A DNA stretch of 14,002 nt from assembly GCA_946478915.1 (NCBI GenBank), contig CAMLER010000052.1, positions 1-14,002 of the forward strand, in the 5' to 3' direction. Each line of letters begins with the position of its first letter. Within the stretch, counting starts at the first letter, position 1. Below, one piece after another: positions 6,199 through 14,002 of the stretch. The stretch is from an uncultured Chryseolinea sp. (GTDB taxonomy: Bacteria; Bacteroidota; Bacteroidia; Cytophagales; Cyclobacteriaceae). The position numbers were made by a program, and so were the translations under genes. The notes under the pieces are model-generated. The model saw only the letters and a list, made by a program, of their open reading frames with translations, had not been told where the DNA came from and made no database searches.

Positions 6199-7605
6199 CT
6201 ATTTTTCAGTCTCAACATAAAACGGAAAAGCATTTGATGGTTGGTGAGATTTATCCATGATCGCCTGCAGTTCTGCTGCCTTATTCGGATATTTGCTCGC
6301 GAGATTTGTGCTTTCCGAAGGATCAGCATTAAGATCGTAGAGTTCCAGCGGCTCCGGGCTTCTGGTTTTTATTCCCTTGACAATCGCTTTCCAATTTCCC
6401 TGCCGAACAGCTTGGGATCCGTTGCCTTCGTGAAATTCAAAATAGATATAATCATGCTGTAGTTGCTTTCCCTTCCCTATTAACGTGGGAACAAGTGATA
6501 TGCCATCGGATGTATAAGATTCCGTAACGCCGGCCAGTGTACATACCGTTGGCAAGAAATCCCAGAAACCCGAAATGTGATCACTTACACTTCCTGATTT
6601 GATTTGTCCAGGCCACCACGCAATAAACGGCACCCGTACGCCCCCTTCATACAGATCACGTTTGAAGCCACGGAACGGACCTGAACTCTTGAATCTTAAT
6701 TTGTCTACTCTTGGACCATTGTCACTCGTGAATACTACCAATGTATTCTTATCGAGACCCAATGATTTCAAATGATCGAGAATTTTTCCAACATACTCAT
6801 CAAGAAATGAAATAGAAGCTGCATAATCTTTCTCATCCTTAGTCCATGGCTTGGAAGCGTATCCACGCTGCGAAGGTGCTTCATATTGAAAACCTCTCTC
6901 CGCTTCGTCGTTAACATGGGGAATAATAAAGGGTAGATAAAGGAAGAATTTGTTATTGCTGTTTTCTGTGATAAATTTTAGCGCTTCCCTGGTAAACAAT
7001 TCATCAGCAAAATCATTTTTTTCGGTCGAAACACTTCCCAGGCCGTTATGCCAACCTGAATTTTCAAGGTACTTCACCTTATTATTAAGTAGTTCCTTTT
7101 CCGAATTTCGATACAGATATTCTGGAAAGTGATTATGTGCCAGCACCTGATCAGTGTACCCATAAAAAAAATCAAAGCCTTGTTTATTCGGATCTCCGGT
7201 GGTACCGAAGTCACCGAGTCCCCATTTCCCAATCATACCTGTAACATAGCCGGCAGTTTTAAGCAACTCAGCTATAGTTATTGTGGAATCGGAGATTGGA
7301 AGCTGACCTGCAGCCGCTTTGTTTTGCATGTTACCACGAATCTCAGCGTGTCCGGTGTGCAGGCCCGTCATCAAAACACATCGCGATGGTGCACAAACGG
7401 AAGTTCCTGCATAATGATTTGTGAGTTTCATTCCTTCACGCGCCATTCGAATTAAGTTGGGAGTTTTGATCAGTTCCTGTCCGAATGGCTCAATGTCACC
7501 ATAGCCCATGTCATCGGCCATGATGAAAATGATATTGGGTTTCTCCTGTGAAAGGCAAACACCTCCAAAGAAAAAGCAAAGAAAAAAAATTACTATGGCC
7601 TTCAT
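6199..7605 (-). CDS. Exported Cys-type sulfatase (arylsulfatase A-like, S1 family)
   Basis: A 468-residue alkaline-phosphatase-superfamily sulfatase predicted to hydrolyse sulfate esters outside the cytoplasm. A signal peptide covers about residues 1-20 (hydrophobic FFLCFFFGGVCLSQ). The formylglycine signature is C71-A-P-S-R75 followed by CVLMTG, so Cys71 needs conversion to formylglycine. Likely calcium ligands are D31 and D32 (MADDMGYGD) and D295-N296 (TSDNGP); K127 and H230 are likely active-site residues. The motif usually written GKWHLG is GKWGLG here, losing its His; this variant is shared by a recognisable subgroup of arylsulfatases in which NKQGFDFFYGY follows, as it does here. It is the second gene of an operon: its ATG overlaps the stop of the upstream sulfatase as ATGA (7602-7605). 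The natural substrate is not evident; no maturase gene is in the window. Confidence 0.95.
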   Translation of the reverse strand: MKAIVIFFLCFFFGGVCLSQEKPNIIFIMADDMGYGDIEPFGQELIKTPNLIRMAREGMKLTNHYAGTSVCAPSRCVLMTGLHTGHAEIRGNMQNKAAAGQLPISDSTITIAELLKTAGYVTGMIGKWGLGDFGTTGDPNKQGFDFFYGYTDQVLAHNHFPEYLYRNSEKELLNNKVKYLENSGWHNGLGSVSTEKNDFADELFTREALKFITENSNNKFFLYLPFIIPHVNDEAERGFQYEAPSQRGYASKPWTKDEKDYAASISFLDEYVGKILDHLKSLGLDKNTLVVFTSDNGPRVDKLRFKSSGPFRGFKRDLYEGGVRVPFIAWWPGQIKSGSVSDHISGFWDFLPTVCTLAGVTESYTSDGISLVPTLIGKGKQLQHDYIYFEFHEGNGSQAVRQGNWKAIVKGIKTRSPEPLELYDLNADPSESTNLASKYPNKAAELQAIMDKSHQPSNAFPFYVETEK

Positions 7606-9251
7606 TTGTTGTTCAGCCTTATTAAAATGACATCACTTTTGCTGTACCCGATACGTTGCGCAACGACGTATAACGAATCTTGTCTGTCGGTATTTACCGG
7701 ACCGGTATACACCTGCCAGTTTTCTTTCCATTTAAACTTAAATCCAATTGAGGCACCCCTTGCATCGCTGGATAATTCAATAATTCTGTTATCCATTTTC
7801 TTTATTTTTGGACTTTCAGTTACCGGTGCCACATCCTTCCCGCTCCACCATTGCTTTACCATAACGCTCTCCTCCATTTCACTAAGATCCCCTACAGAAT
7901 TCATCCAATCATCGAATGCTTTGCGCATTTTTACCAGTGTTCCTTTATACTTCGGATCATCAGCCAGATTGTTGAACTGATAGGGATCATTTTTACAATC
8001 GTAAAGCTCCTCTGTTGGTTTAGTTTCGCGAAACCAGTACATCTGATCTTCATTCAACTTTCCTTCGTCCTTCATTTGCAGGATCTTTACCATCATCGGC
8101 TGTTGCAAACGGTATCCAATATTCTGGTAAAAAGGCTTTTCTGGCATATAATTCCTGAGGTAAAGAAAACGGTTGTCGCGTATAGCCCGGACGCGATCAT
8201 ATTCTGAGTCCATCCGATCACGAGCGGCATAAACGAATTTACGCGGAGTGTTTTTTCCCGGACCGAGGAATACATGGCCCTGAAGATGGTCCGGGATTTT
8301 ATTGCCTGTAAGCGAGAGCATTGTAGGTGCGAGATCAACAAGGCTAACCAACTGATCATCTACCACACCCGCCGACGAGGATGGACCGAGCGAGGTCCAG
8401 TTTTTTCCAAATTTTATAATCAATGGTACATGCAGCCCTCTGTCGTACAGTTCTCTTTTCGCGTATGGAAGTCCATCGCCGTGATCAGAATAGAAAAATA
8501 CAATGGTGTTATCTTCTAAACCATCATCCCTCAACTGCTTCAATATTTCTCCAGCCTGCTGATCCATGATCATAACATTGGACAAGTGCCTGGCAATGTC
8601 AGTGCGAACCTCGGCAACATCGGGATAATAAGGCGGTACTACGACAGCGGCTGGGTCAACCAGTAATGGCTCCTCTGAACGCATCCAAACCTGTGACTCA
8701 TGTGTTGTGGTGATGTTGAATACCGAGAAGAAAGGCTGCTGCGGATCATTCCGGTTACGCCAATGGGCCTTGGAACTGCTTTCGTCCCACACGGTTGGTG
8801 GTGCCTGAAACTGATAATCCTCTTTAACATTATTCGTGCAATAGTATCCTGACGCACGCAGGTACTCGGGAAAGCACTTTACCCCCGGTGGTATAACGGC
8901 AGCGTAACCAACGTAACCAGGCGGGTAGGCGTCCTTGTTACCGGGATACAAGTGTGTGCGCATATGCTGAGTACCAATGGATTGCTGATACATACCCGTG
9001 ATTATTGCCGAACGGCTTGGCGCGCACACCCCAGCCGTGGCAAAAGCATTTGTGTAACGAATCCCCTCCGAGGCAAGTTTGTCGAGATTGGGGGTTTTAA
9101 CCTGCTCATCTCCATATACGCCTAAGTGAGGGCTCATGTCTTCACAGGTTATCCAAAGGATATTCGGACGGTGCTGAGCCGGGTTCTTCTGCCCATAAAG
9201 GCACGAAACAGTCATCACAAACGCAAAAAGGTTAATAGCCGACCGGATCAT
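7602..9251 (-). CDS. Exported Cys-type sulfatase resembling N-sulfoglucosamine sulfohydrolase-type (S1_8-like), with C-terminal Fn3-associated-like domain
   Basis: A 549-residue sulfatase, first gene of the operon. Residues 1-21 form a signal peptide (IRSAINLFAFVMTVSCLYGQ). Active-site features: D38 within ITCEDMSPHLG, C76-A-P-S-R80 as the formylglycine site, K143 in TNNVKEDYQF, and D256-H257 in YSDHGDGLPYAKRELYD. The CEDMSP and SDHGDGLP..K wording is typical of heparan N-sulfatase-like members rather than classic arylsulfatases, so N- or O-desulfation of a glycosaminoglycan-like substrate is a reasonable guess. Residues about 482-549 form an extra beta-rich tail (ARGASIGFKFKWKENWQVYTGP, IGYSKSDV) like Fn3-associated/CHB_HEX_C modules. 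I chose the ATG at 9251: AAGGAGGTGA ends 5 nt before it, and the signal peptide begins there. An in-frame ATG at 9269 would put that ribosome site inside the gene. Confidence 0.94.
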   Translation of the reverse strand: MIRSAINLFAFVMTVSCLYGQKNPAQHRPNILWITCEDMSPHLGVYGDEQVKTPNLDKLASEGIRYTNAFATAGVCAPSRSAIITGMYQQSIGTQHMRTHLYPGNKDAYPPGYVGYAAVIPPGVKCFPEYLRASGYYCTNNVKEDYQFQAPPTVWDESSSKAHWRNRNDPQQPFFSVFNITTTHESQVWMRSEEPLLVDPAAVVVPPYYPDVAEVRTDIARHLSNVMIMDQQAGEILKQLRDDGLEDNTIVFFYSDHGDGLPYAKRELYDRGLHVPLIIKFGKNWTSLGPSSSAGVVDDQLVSLVDLAPTMLSLTGNKIPDHLQGHVFLGPGKNTPRKFVYAARDRMDSEYDRVRAIRDNRFLYLRNYMPEKPFYQNIGYRLQQPMMVKILQMKDEGKLNEDQMYWFRETKPTEELYDCKNDPYQFNNLADDPKYKGTLVKMRKAFDDWMNSVGDLSEMEESVMVKQWWSGKDVAPVTESPKIKKMDNRIIELSSDARGASIGFKFKWKENWQVYTGPVNTDRQDSLYVVAQRIGYSKSDVILIRLNNK

Positions 9252-9256
9252 TGTGC

Positions 9257-9266
9257 TCACCTCCTT
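9257..9266 (-). promoter_or_regulatory. Strong Shine-Dalgarno deciding the start of the first sulfatase
   Basis: Read on the minus strand, AAGGAGGTGA sits with GGAGG 8 nt upstream of the ATG at 9251-9249. It nearly fully matches the anti-SD of 16S rRNA. It lies inside the reading frame opened by the alternative ATG at 9269, which therefore is unlikely to be the true start. Such a complete SD is unusual in Bacteroidota, where leaders mostly lack one; none of the other genes in this window has one this strong. Confidence 0.85.
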
Positions 9267-9499
9267 CATTTTGGATATTCAATCTTAGCATTCGGAATTT
9301 CGTAAAAATTTGTTAAACACAACGAACCGTCCGAAAACATTAGACTGATAGGCGCCGATGGTAGCGTCCTGACTGAAATGGTTGTAAACGAAGAAGGTGC
9401 AACTTTTGACAATAACTTACATGGCGAGACACGGTTTGTTCCAAAAACGTCCTATTCACATCGAGTTTGACTATTTTAGCCTACTTTTTTTAATCCCTA

Positions 9500-11533
9500 A
9501 TGCGCTACTGTTTTGGCTCATATTGCGTCACCGCGCTTCTGATCTGTATCTGCATAGATTCCGCGGCCAGCAAGGAACCTTACCTCCTGAAGGATCCAGG
9601 TAGCGTCTACCGTATGGACCGATATGCTGAGGTGTTATTGGATTCGAATGGTAAATTAACAATTGAAAATATTCTGGCTCCGGACATCCAGCAAAAATTC
9701 AGTACCGGAGGAAAGCTAACGTTTGGCTACATAAGTTCCACCATATGGCTAAGGGTCAACACAAAAAGACTTACAGAAGAGACACAGTGGTACCTGGAAA
9801 TACCGGCTCCCTATCTGGAATTCGTGGATTTTTACCAGCTTCAAGACGATGGCAGTCTGAAGCATTCCGTCGCTGGATACTACCGAAGACAAAGCGAGAA
9901 AGAGATTTCGCATACAGGGCATGTGATCAATCTGAACTTCGATGCCAGGGATGAGAATACAATCTATATCAGGGTAGCGGGTGATGGACCCAAAACTTTT
10001 CCAATTTATATTCTGGAAGAAGAAAAATTTCGTGAGAAGATCCGTGTTGAAGACCTTGGGTATGGGGTCTTCTATGGCATCCTGATCGTTATGTTTTTCT
10101 ACAACCTCCTATTGTACTTCTCACTTAAACAAATCAATTATCTTCTATACATTCTGACGATAATATGCACATCAGTCATTTTCGCTTCCGCGTCCGGATA
10201 TGCAGGAAAATTTATCTGGCCTGAGAATCCAGGATTAAATTTTTATGCAGGACGAATGTCTATGGGTGTTCTGACGATGGTTCTTGCCATTTTCTCCATC
10301 CGTTTTTTAGAAGTAAAGAGATACGCGCGGATAATGTACTATGTACTGTTAGCTTTAATACCGCTGAGTGTTATGGCAAACATCCTGGTAGCCACCGACA
10401 TTATCCCATCCGCCGGCAATAACCTGATCTCGATAACAATAATTTTATTGCTTGCCGCTGGCATTATCTGCAGGATAAAAGGAAATAAAACTGCCACCTA
10501 TTATATCGCCGCATGGTCGATATACCTTATCGGTGGATTGTTACTTACTCTTCGAAACACCGGCGTACTGGAGTTTAACTTTTGGACCACCCATTTCGTC
10601 GAAATCGGTGGTGCTTTGGAAACCGTGATAATCGCTTTTGCTTTAGGCGACCAATACCGAAGATTCAAAAAAGATAAAGAGGATGCCCAAGCGCTGGCCC
10701 TTCGCTTGCAGCGGGAAGCCACAGAAGAACTCGAAATCAAAGTAATGGTGCGCACGGAGCAATTATCAAAAGCGTACGAAGAACTGGCGAGTACTCTCGA
10801 AAAAAATAAAATTCAGACCGAAATTATTAGAAATAAGAATGCGGAGCTTGACGCTTTTTTCCATCGCATATCACACGATCTTCGCGGTCCAATTTCGTCG
10901 TTGCTCGGACTATGCTTCCTGGCAAAAATTGATATAAAGGACGAGCATGCCCTGCAATACATAGAAAAGCAGCATCAACAAGTCGAACGACTTAATCAGA
11001 TCATCACCGGGCTTATTAACTTGACAAAATTAAGTAACAATGGGCTCTCGAAAGTCAGAATTGATTTCTCCAAAATGATCGATGCCTGTATAAATTCCTT
11101 TGAAACACTGCCCAACTTTGCTAATGTTCGCTTTGCGATCCGAATTCAACCTAATCTTGAATTTTATTCGGAGTGGACTTTGTTAAACGCGATCATGCAG
11201 AACCTTATCGAAAACGCAATCAAATATTCGGGCAACGATGCACCATATGTTGAGATCCGCGTCAGAGAACAAGGTGATTTCATCGTTCTGGAAGTAGAGG
11301 ACAACGGACAGGGTATACCTGAAATCTATCAATCCAGAATATTTGACATGTTTTTCCGCGCAACCAATAATGCATCCGGCTCGGGTCTTGGGTTGTACAT
11401 CTTAAAACGATCAGTTGATCGCCTGAAAGGGACCATCGAATTGAAAAGCGTGGTCAATGTGGGATCCACTTTTACAGTGAAGCTTCCCCGGGTAGTAGAA
11501 GAAGTGGAAGCAGAAGATGCTCCATTGCGTTAA
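9500..11533 (+). CDS. 7TMR-DISM sensor histidine kinase
   Basis: A 677-residue membrane sensor kinase. After a signal peptide (to about residue 25), a periplasmic beta-sandwich of the 7TMR-DISMED2 type follows (about 35-170; STIWLRVNTKRL, YLEIPAPYLEFVDFYQL are family-like). A seven-TM block runs from about 185 to 385 (GYGVFYGILIVMFFYNLLLYF, then further hydrophobic spans). A coiled-coil linker (about 390-450) leads to the HisKA dimerisation helix with phospho-acceptor H459 in SHDLRGP. The HATPase domain has the N-box N572 (NLIENAIKYSG), G1 box D601-N-G-Q-G605 and G2 box G627-S-G-L-G-L632. All catalytic motifs are intact. No receiver domain or adjacent response regulator is present, so it is an orphan kinase. 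The 248-bp gap to the divergent sulfatase operon could hold both promoters. The ATG at 9500 has no Shine-Dalgarno but gives a proper signal peptide. Confidence 0.94.
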   Translation: MRYCFGSYCVTALLICICIDSAASKEPYLLKDPGSVYRMDRYAEVLLDSNGKLTIENILAPDIQQKFSTGGKLTFGYISSTIWLRVNTKRLTEETQWYLEIPAPYLEFVDFYQLQDDGSLKHSVAGYYRRQSEKEISHTGHVINLNFDARDENTIYIRVAGDGPKTFPIYILEEEKFREKIRVEDLGYGVFYGILIVMFFYNLLLYFSLKQINYLLYILTIICTSVIFASASGYAGKFIWPENPGLNFYAGRMSMGVLTMVLAIFSIRFLEVKRYARIMYYVLLALIPLSVMANILVATDIIPSAGNNLISITIILLLAAGIICRIKGNKTATYYIAAWSIYLIGGLLLTLRNTGVLEFNFWTTHFVEIGGALETVIIAFALGDQYRRFKKDKEDAQALALRLQREATEELEIKVMVRTEQLSKAYEELASTLEKNKIQTEIIRNKNAELDAFFHRISHDLRGPISSLLGLCFLAKIDIKDEHALQYIEKQHQQVERLNQIITGLINLTKLSNNGLSKVRIDFSKMIDACINSFETLPNFANVRFAIRIQPNLEFYSEWTLLNAIMQNLIENAIKYSGNDAPYVEIRVREQGDFIVLEVEDNGQGIPEIYQSRIFDMFFRATNNASGSGLGLYILKRSVDRLKGTIELKSVVNVGSTFTVKLPRVVEEVEAEDAPLR

Positions 11534-11556
11534 TCATTCTGAAGCCGAATAACGCA

Positions 11557-11596
11557 CTGTTCAAAGAAAGTGAACGGAATGTTCACGCCTGAACAG
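11557..11596. promoter_or_regulatory. Nested inverted repeat (imperfect 40-bp palindrome) between kinase and SnoaL-like genes
   Basis: An outer pair CTGTTCA (11557-11563) and TGAACAG (11590-11596) encloses an inner pair GTGAAC (11570-11575) and GTTCAC (11581-11586) around GGAAT. All four arms share the GTTCA/TGAAC core. As RNA it would form a 7-bp and a 6-bp stem separated by a 6/3 internal loop; as DNA it could be a double operator for a dimeric regulator. It begins 24 bp after the kinase stop, with no T-run behind it, so a plain intrinsic terminator is less likely. Function not known. Confidence 0.55.
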
Positions 11597-11688
11597 CCGG
11601 GGACATCAAACCTCCTTTTTCAAAGAAAAATACACTTCTGCTTTTGTGGCATCATTATCGTCCGGCCTTTCAGACCAAAACCCTCGAT

Positions 11689-12474
11689 ATGAAATACATA
11701 TTTGTCCTGTTTTTAGCAACATGGCTCGTTGTTGCATCCTTTCTGAATTGTCCCGCACAAATGAGTGTTTCACCTGAATCCCTTGATGACCTTGAGAAAA
11801 CCATCCTTTTTCATGACAGCATTTTTTGGGTCGCATACGCGGCTTGTGATGTTGACAAGATGTCGAGCTATTTTACGGAAGATCTCGAATTTTATCATGA
11901 CAAAAATGGACTGACAGCACCCAGGGAAAAATTCGATGCGGCAGTTAGAACCGGCCTATGCGGGAATCCAAATTTTCGGCTCAGGCGTGAAGCAATTGCC
12001 GGCACGGTCAAAGTGTTTCCGATGAACAATTTTGGTGCTCTGATTTCAGGTGAACACCTGTTTTACATTAATGAGAAAGGAAAAAAAGAATACCTCGATG
12101 GCTACGGGAAATTTACACACCTGTGGAAGTATGTAGATAACACGTGGAAGATGTCGCGAGTTATCAGCTATGACCATGGCCCCCCTCCGTTTATCAATAA
12201 ACATAAAGAAGTAATTCTAAGTAAACAGGAGCTGCAGCGTTTTTCCGGAAATTATCAATCAGCCGGCAAGGGGAACGCGACCATCTCAGCAGAACAAAAT
12301 AGCGTGGAACTGGTGATGGGGAGTTTTGAACTTGTTTTAATACCGCGGGACAAAACCAAATTTTTTGCCAGAGACAGAGACCTTGAAATCGATTTTGTAA
12401 TGCAGGAAAACAAAGTAAAAAAATTGGTGGTCTACGAAAAAGGAAATATCGTTGATGAGCTCATTAAACAATGA
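11689..12474 (+). CDS. Exported SnoaL/NTF2-like protein (DUF4440-type) with DUF3471-like C-terminus
   Basis: A 261-residue exported protein. Residues 1-24 form a signal peptide (IFVLFLATWLVVASFLNCPAQ); the Cys in FLNC is not a good lipobox, so signal peptidase I cleavage after Gln is more likely. Residues about 30-150 fit the NTF2-like/SnoaL fold used by DUF4440 proteins: FWVAYAACDVDKMSSYFTEDLEFYHD, then FTHLWKYVDNTWKMSRVISYDHG, the family's terminal strand pattern. Residues about 175-260 (LQRFSGNYQ, FELVLIPRDKTKFFARD, VYEKG) resemble the small beta domain DUF3471 found at the end of periplasmic hydrolases and SnoaL-like proteins. The enzymatic role is unknown; a binding or lyase-like role is possible. 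I used the ATG at 11689 because it begins the signal peptide; a TTG at 11644 in the same frame would hide it behind 15 residues. It follows the kinase by 155 bp on the same strand. Confidence 0.85.
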   Translation: MKYIFVLFLATWLVVASFLNCPAQMSVSPESLDDLEKTILFHDSIFWVAYAACDVDKMSSYFTEDLEFYHDKNGLTAPREKFDAAVRTGLCGNPNFRLRREAIAGTVKVFPMNNFGALISGEHLFYINEKGKKEYLDGYGKFTHLWKYVDNTWKMSRVISYDHGPPPFINKHKEVILSKQELQRFSGNYQSAGKGNATISAEQNSVELVMGSFELVLIPRDKTKFFARDRDLEIDFVMQENKVKKLVVYEKGNIVDELIKQ

Positions 12475-12489
12475 TCAACATGAGATTCC

Positions 12490-14002
12490 CTATTTCATTT
12501 CAAGCAACGGATTGGATACATAATCCTCTTCCTTTAGTGCAGGCATTTCGAATGGCCTAACATCAAGCGAGCCGACCAGGACAGCTTCAGGAACAACGAA
12601 GGACTTCCCTTTTACGCTGGCACCAGGGTAGAGAAATTGCGAGGTGTTCAAATTATGCCCTTTATAATTGCCCGACGCACCGAGGATTCGTCTCAGCGAG
12701 CGGAAATTAACTTCTGAAAACAAGGCATTGCGCATCAACTCTTCCTGCCCGTCTTTCACTGAAATTTTATAGACATTAACGACGCCCATGAGCGTTGGCG
12801 ATTGTCTGATAATCAACGCGAAGTCCAGCCCCTCGGCTTTCGCAGAAGCCAATAATTTTTCCCGCAGTTCTTTGTCGGTGTTTTTAAACGTCGTTGTTAT
12901 TTCTACTACGCCTGGCCCCGAACTGAAACCATTGGCCGTCTGGTTCACGTTGGTTATGGTCCGATCGTTTAGCAGATTTCTTAAAACACCGTTTTCAACA
13001 ATGGTGAGTTCATCAGGCGGAGAAATTCCCTCATCATCTATGTCGAAAGCACCGAAAAGTTCGTTACCATCAAAAGACTTTAGCCTGGGTTTTGCGCGAA
13101 CTGTAAGGGATTCGCTTATAATATTTTTACCTACCTTATTATCAATACCGGGATTATTGCCCGAGTACTGAAAGCCCGAAATTTTAGGAACAAAATTGTT
13201 TGAATAGACGTTTTCAGCCCCATCGAACAACACTGTAGAAAAAAGGGTGGCTACCGCGGGACCTTCCAATAAAACAGGACCATTATACTCGTCCTCAAGT
13301 TTCGGTAATGTTAACTGAGTACCAATTGTTGAGATCATTTTTTCAATTTCAGCTTGTAGCTTATCCACAGCGGGAAGCTTGTCGGGTGTTATAGCCTCAT
13401 GTATTAATTGGTCAACAACAAATTCCCCATCATTATTCTTGCCTTGTGCTATTACAATAAGCGATGTCTCTTGAAAGGGCATTTTTGCAACCACCCCCTC
13501 GCTGTTCACCAGGTAGTCGTGCCCTTCATTAAATTGAATGACCACTCCAGAGTACACGATATTAGGATATTTTAAAAATATCGAAGACAACTTTTTTAAC
13601 GTAGATTCCCATTCAGACCTGTCAAATGCGTATGGCTTAACCGTTGAAACAAGATTAATCGGTTTTCCCTTCGCGAACGACCGATGTGGAATTTCATCCA
13701 AACGTTTTCCGGACTCTTTCAACGTTTGCTGGTGTTTTAAGAAATGCCGTGCAGCGTCGCGATAGACCTTATCCGTGCTGGACCACAAAGCGCGCCTTAT
13801 TCCAAGGTAGTCAGCATCGATCGGCAGACTGATCTCCAATGCTGAAGGTGCGCTTGTTAAATTGTCATCAAGACTTTCATCATTAAATGCATAATCACCA
13901 ACCAGGATACGGGTATTGCTTTTAGCGCGAACCTGCCTTTCACTGGATTGCACAATTGCTCCTAATGTCGAAGTAATATCATATGTCTTTTGGTCCTGAA
14001 TA
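12490..14002 (-). CDS. TldD/PmbA (TldE)-family protein, partial at the 5' end
   Basis: The visible part spans about 504 codons and reads through to the last base of the window. The GTG at 13953 is therefore not the true start: codons before it continue in family style (TSTLGAIVQSSERQVRAKSNTRILVGDY), like the TldD N-terminal domain. The first domain runs to about 13290 and includes DYLGIRRALWSSTDKVYRDA. The C-terminal domain contains YNGPVLLEGPAVATLFSTVLFDG, DDEGISPPDELTIVENGVLRNLL and the end GSLDVRPFEMPALKEEDY. TldD enzymes carry an HExxxH/D zinc motif shortly after the LLEGPA stretch; here the place reads TLFSTVLFDG with no His. It is thus TldE-like, probably the non-catalytic partner of a heterodimeric TldD/TldE protease. 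No signal peptide can be judged. It is convergent with the SnoaL-like gene; stops are 15 bp apart. Confidence 0.9.
   Translation of the reverse strand, partial: IQDQKTYDITSTLGAIVQSSERQVRAKSNTRILVGDYAFNDESLDDNLTSAPSALEISLPIDADYLGIRRALWSSTDKVYRDAARHFLKHQQTLKESGKRLDEIPHRSFAKGKPINLVSTVKPYAFDRSEWESTLKKLSSIFLKYPNIVYSGVVIQFNEGHDYLVNSEGVVAKMPFQETSLIVIAQGKNNDGEFVVDQLIHEAITPDKLPAVDKLQAEIEKMISTIGTQLTLPKLEDEYNGPVLLEGPAVATLFSTVLFDGAENVYSNNFVPKISGFQYSGNNPGIDNKVGKNIISESLTVRAKPRLKSFDGNELFGAFDIDDEGISPPDELTIVENGVLRNLLNDRTITNVNQTANGFSSGPGVVEITTTFKNTDKELREKLLASAKAEGLDFALIIRQSPTLMGVVNVYKISVKDGQEELMRNALFSEVNFRSLRRILGASGNYKGHNLNTSQFLYPGASVKGKSFVVPEAVLVGSLDVRPFEMPALKEEDYVSNPLLEMK

Noticed and set aside
7602..9269. 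Longer form of the first sulfatase starting at 9269
   Set aside because: A near-perfect Shine-Dalgarno is located inside the extension and is correctly spaced for the ATG at 9251, where the signal peptide begins.
11644..11688. Longer SnoaL-like protein from the TTG at 11644
   Set aside because: The extra 15 residues would precede the signal peptide; the ATG at 11689 begins it directly.
12490..13953. Complete TldD/PmbA gene starting at the GTG at 13953
   Set aside because: The frame is open from there to the window end and encodes family-typical residues (TSTLGAIV), so the start lies outside.

Overview
The window looks like chromosomal DNA of a Bacteroidota bacterium, most likely in the Cytophagales/Chitinophagales range. 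The signs are an ~800-residue FtsX/MacB-type permease, a pair of secreted Cys-type sulfatases, a 7TMR-DISM histidine kinase with a SHDLRGP H-box, a protein with SnoaL-like and DUF3471-like parts, and moderate G+C with mostly AT-rich, SD-poor leaders. No rRNA, tRNA, integrase, transposase gene or CRISPR array was seen.

Layout. Positions 1-928 hold no credible gene. They carry a tandem array of five ~103-bp units (1-511), cut by the left edge, followed by dispersed related palindromic elements in the opposite orientation (703-828). Next come a minus-strand SRPBCC/AHSA1-like protein (929-1381), a plus-strand ABC-type permease without an ATPase neighbour (1645-4050), a plus-strand GNAT (4091-4546), a 7-bp tandem repeat (4590-4635), a minus-strand SAM methyltransferase (4681-5268) and a second plus-strand GNAT (5552-6058). 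A convergent gap with CACAGAG-type inverted repeats follows (about 6104-6197). A minus-strand two-gene sulfatase operon (6199-9251) has an ATGA start/stop overlap. Divergent from it is a plus-strand 7TMR-DISM hybrid-type sensor kinase (9500-11533), then a nested palindrome (11557-11596), an exported SnoaL-like protein (11689-12474) and a convergent TldD/PmbA-family gene that runs off the right edge (12490-14002).

How the genes may work together. The one clear functional unit is the sulfatase pair: two exported enzymes predicted to remove sulfate esters or N-sulfate from glycans. They are translationally coupled and led by an unusually strong Shine-Dalgarno for this phylum. The adjacent, divergently transcribed sensor kinase has a periplasmic 7TMR-DISMED2-like domain, a fold thought to bind carbohydrate-like ligands, so a regulatory link is possible but unproven. 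The remaining genes look like single-gene housekeeping or accessory functions. No convincing new multi-gene system is visible; the most unusual content is the repeat DNA at the left end.
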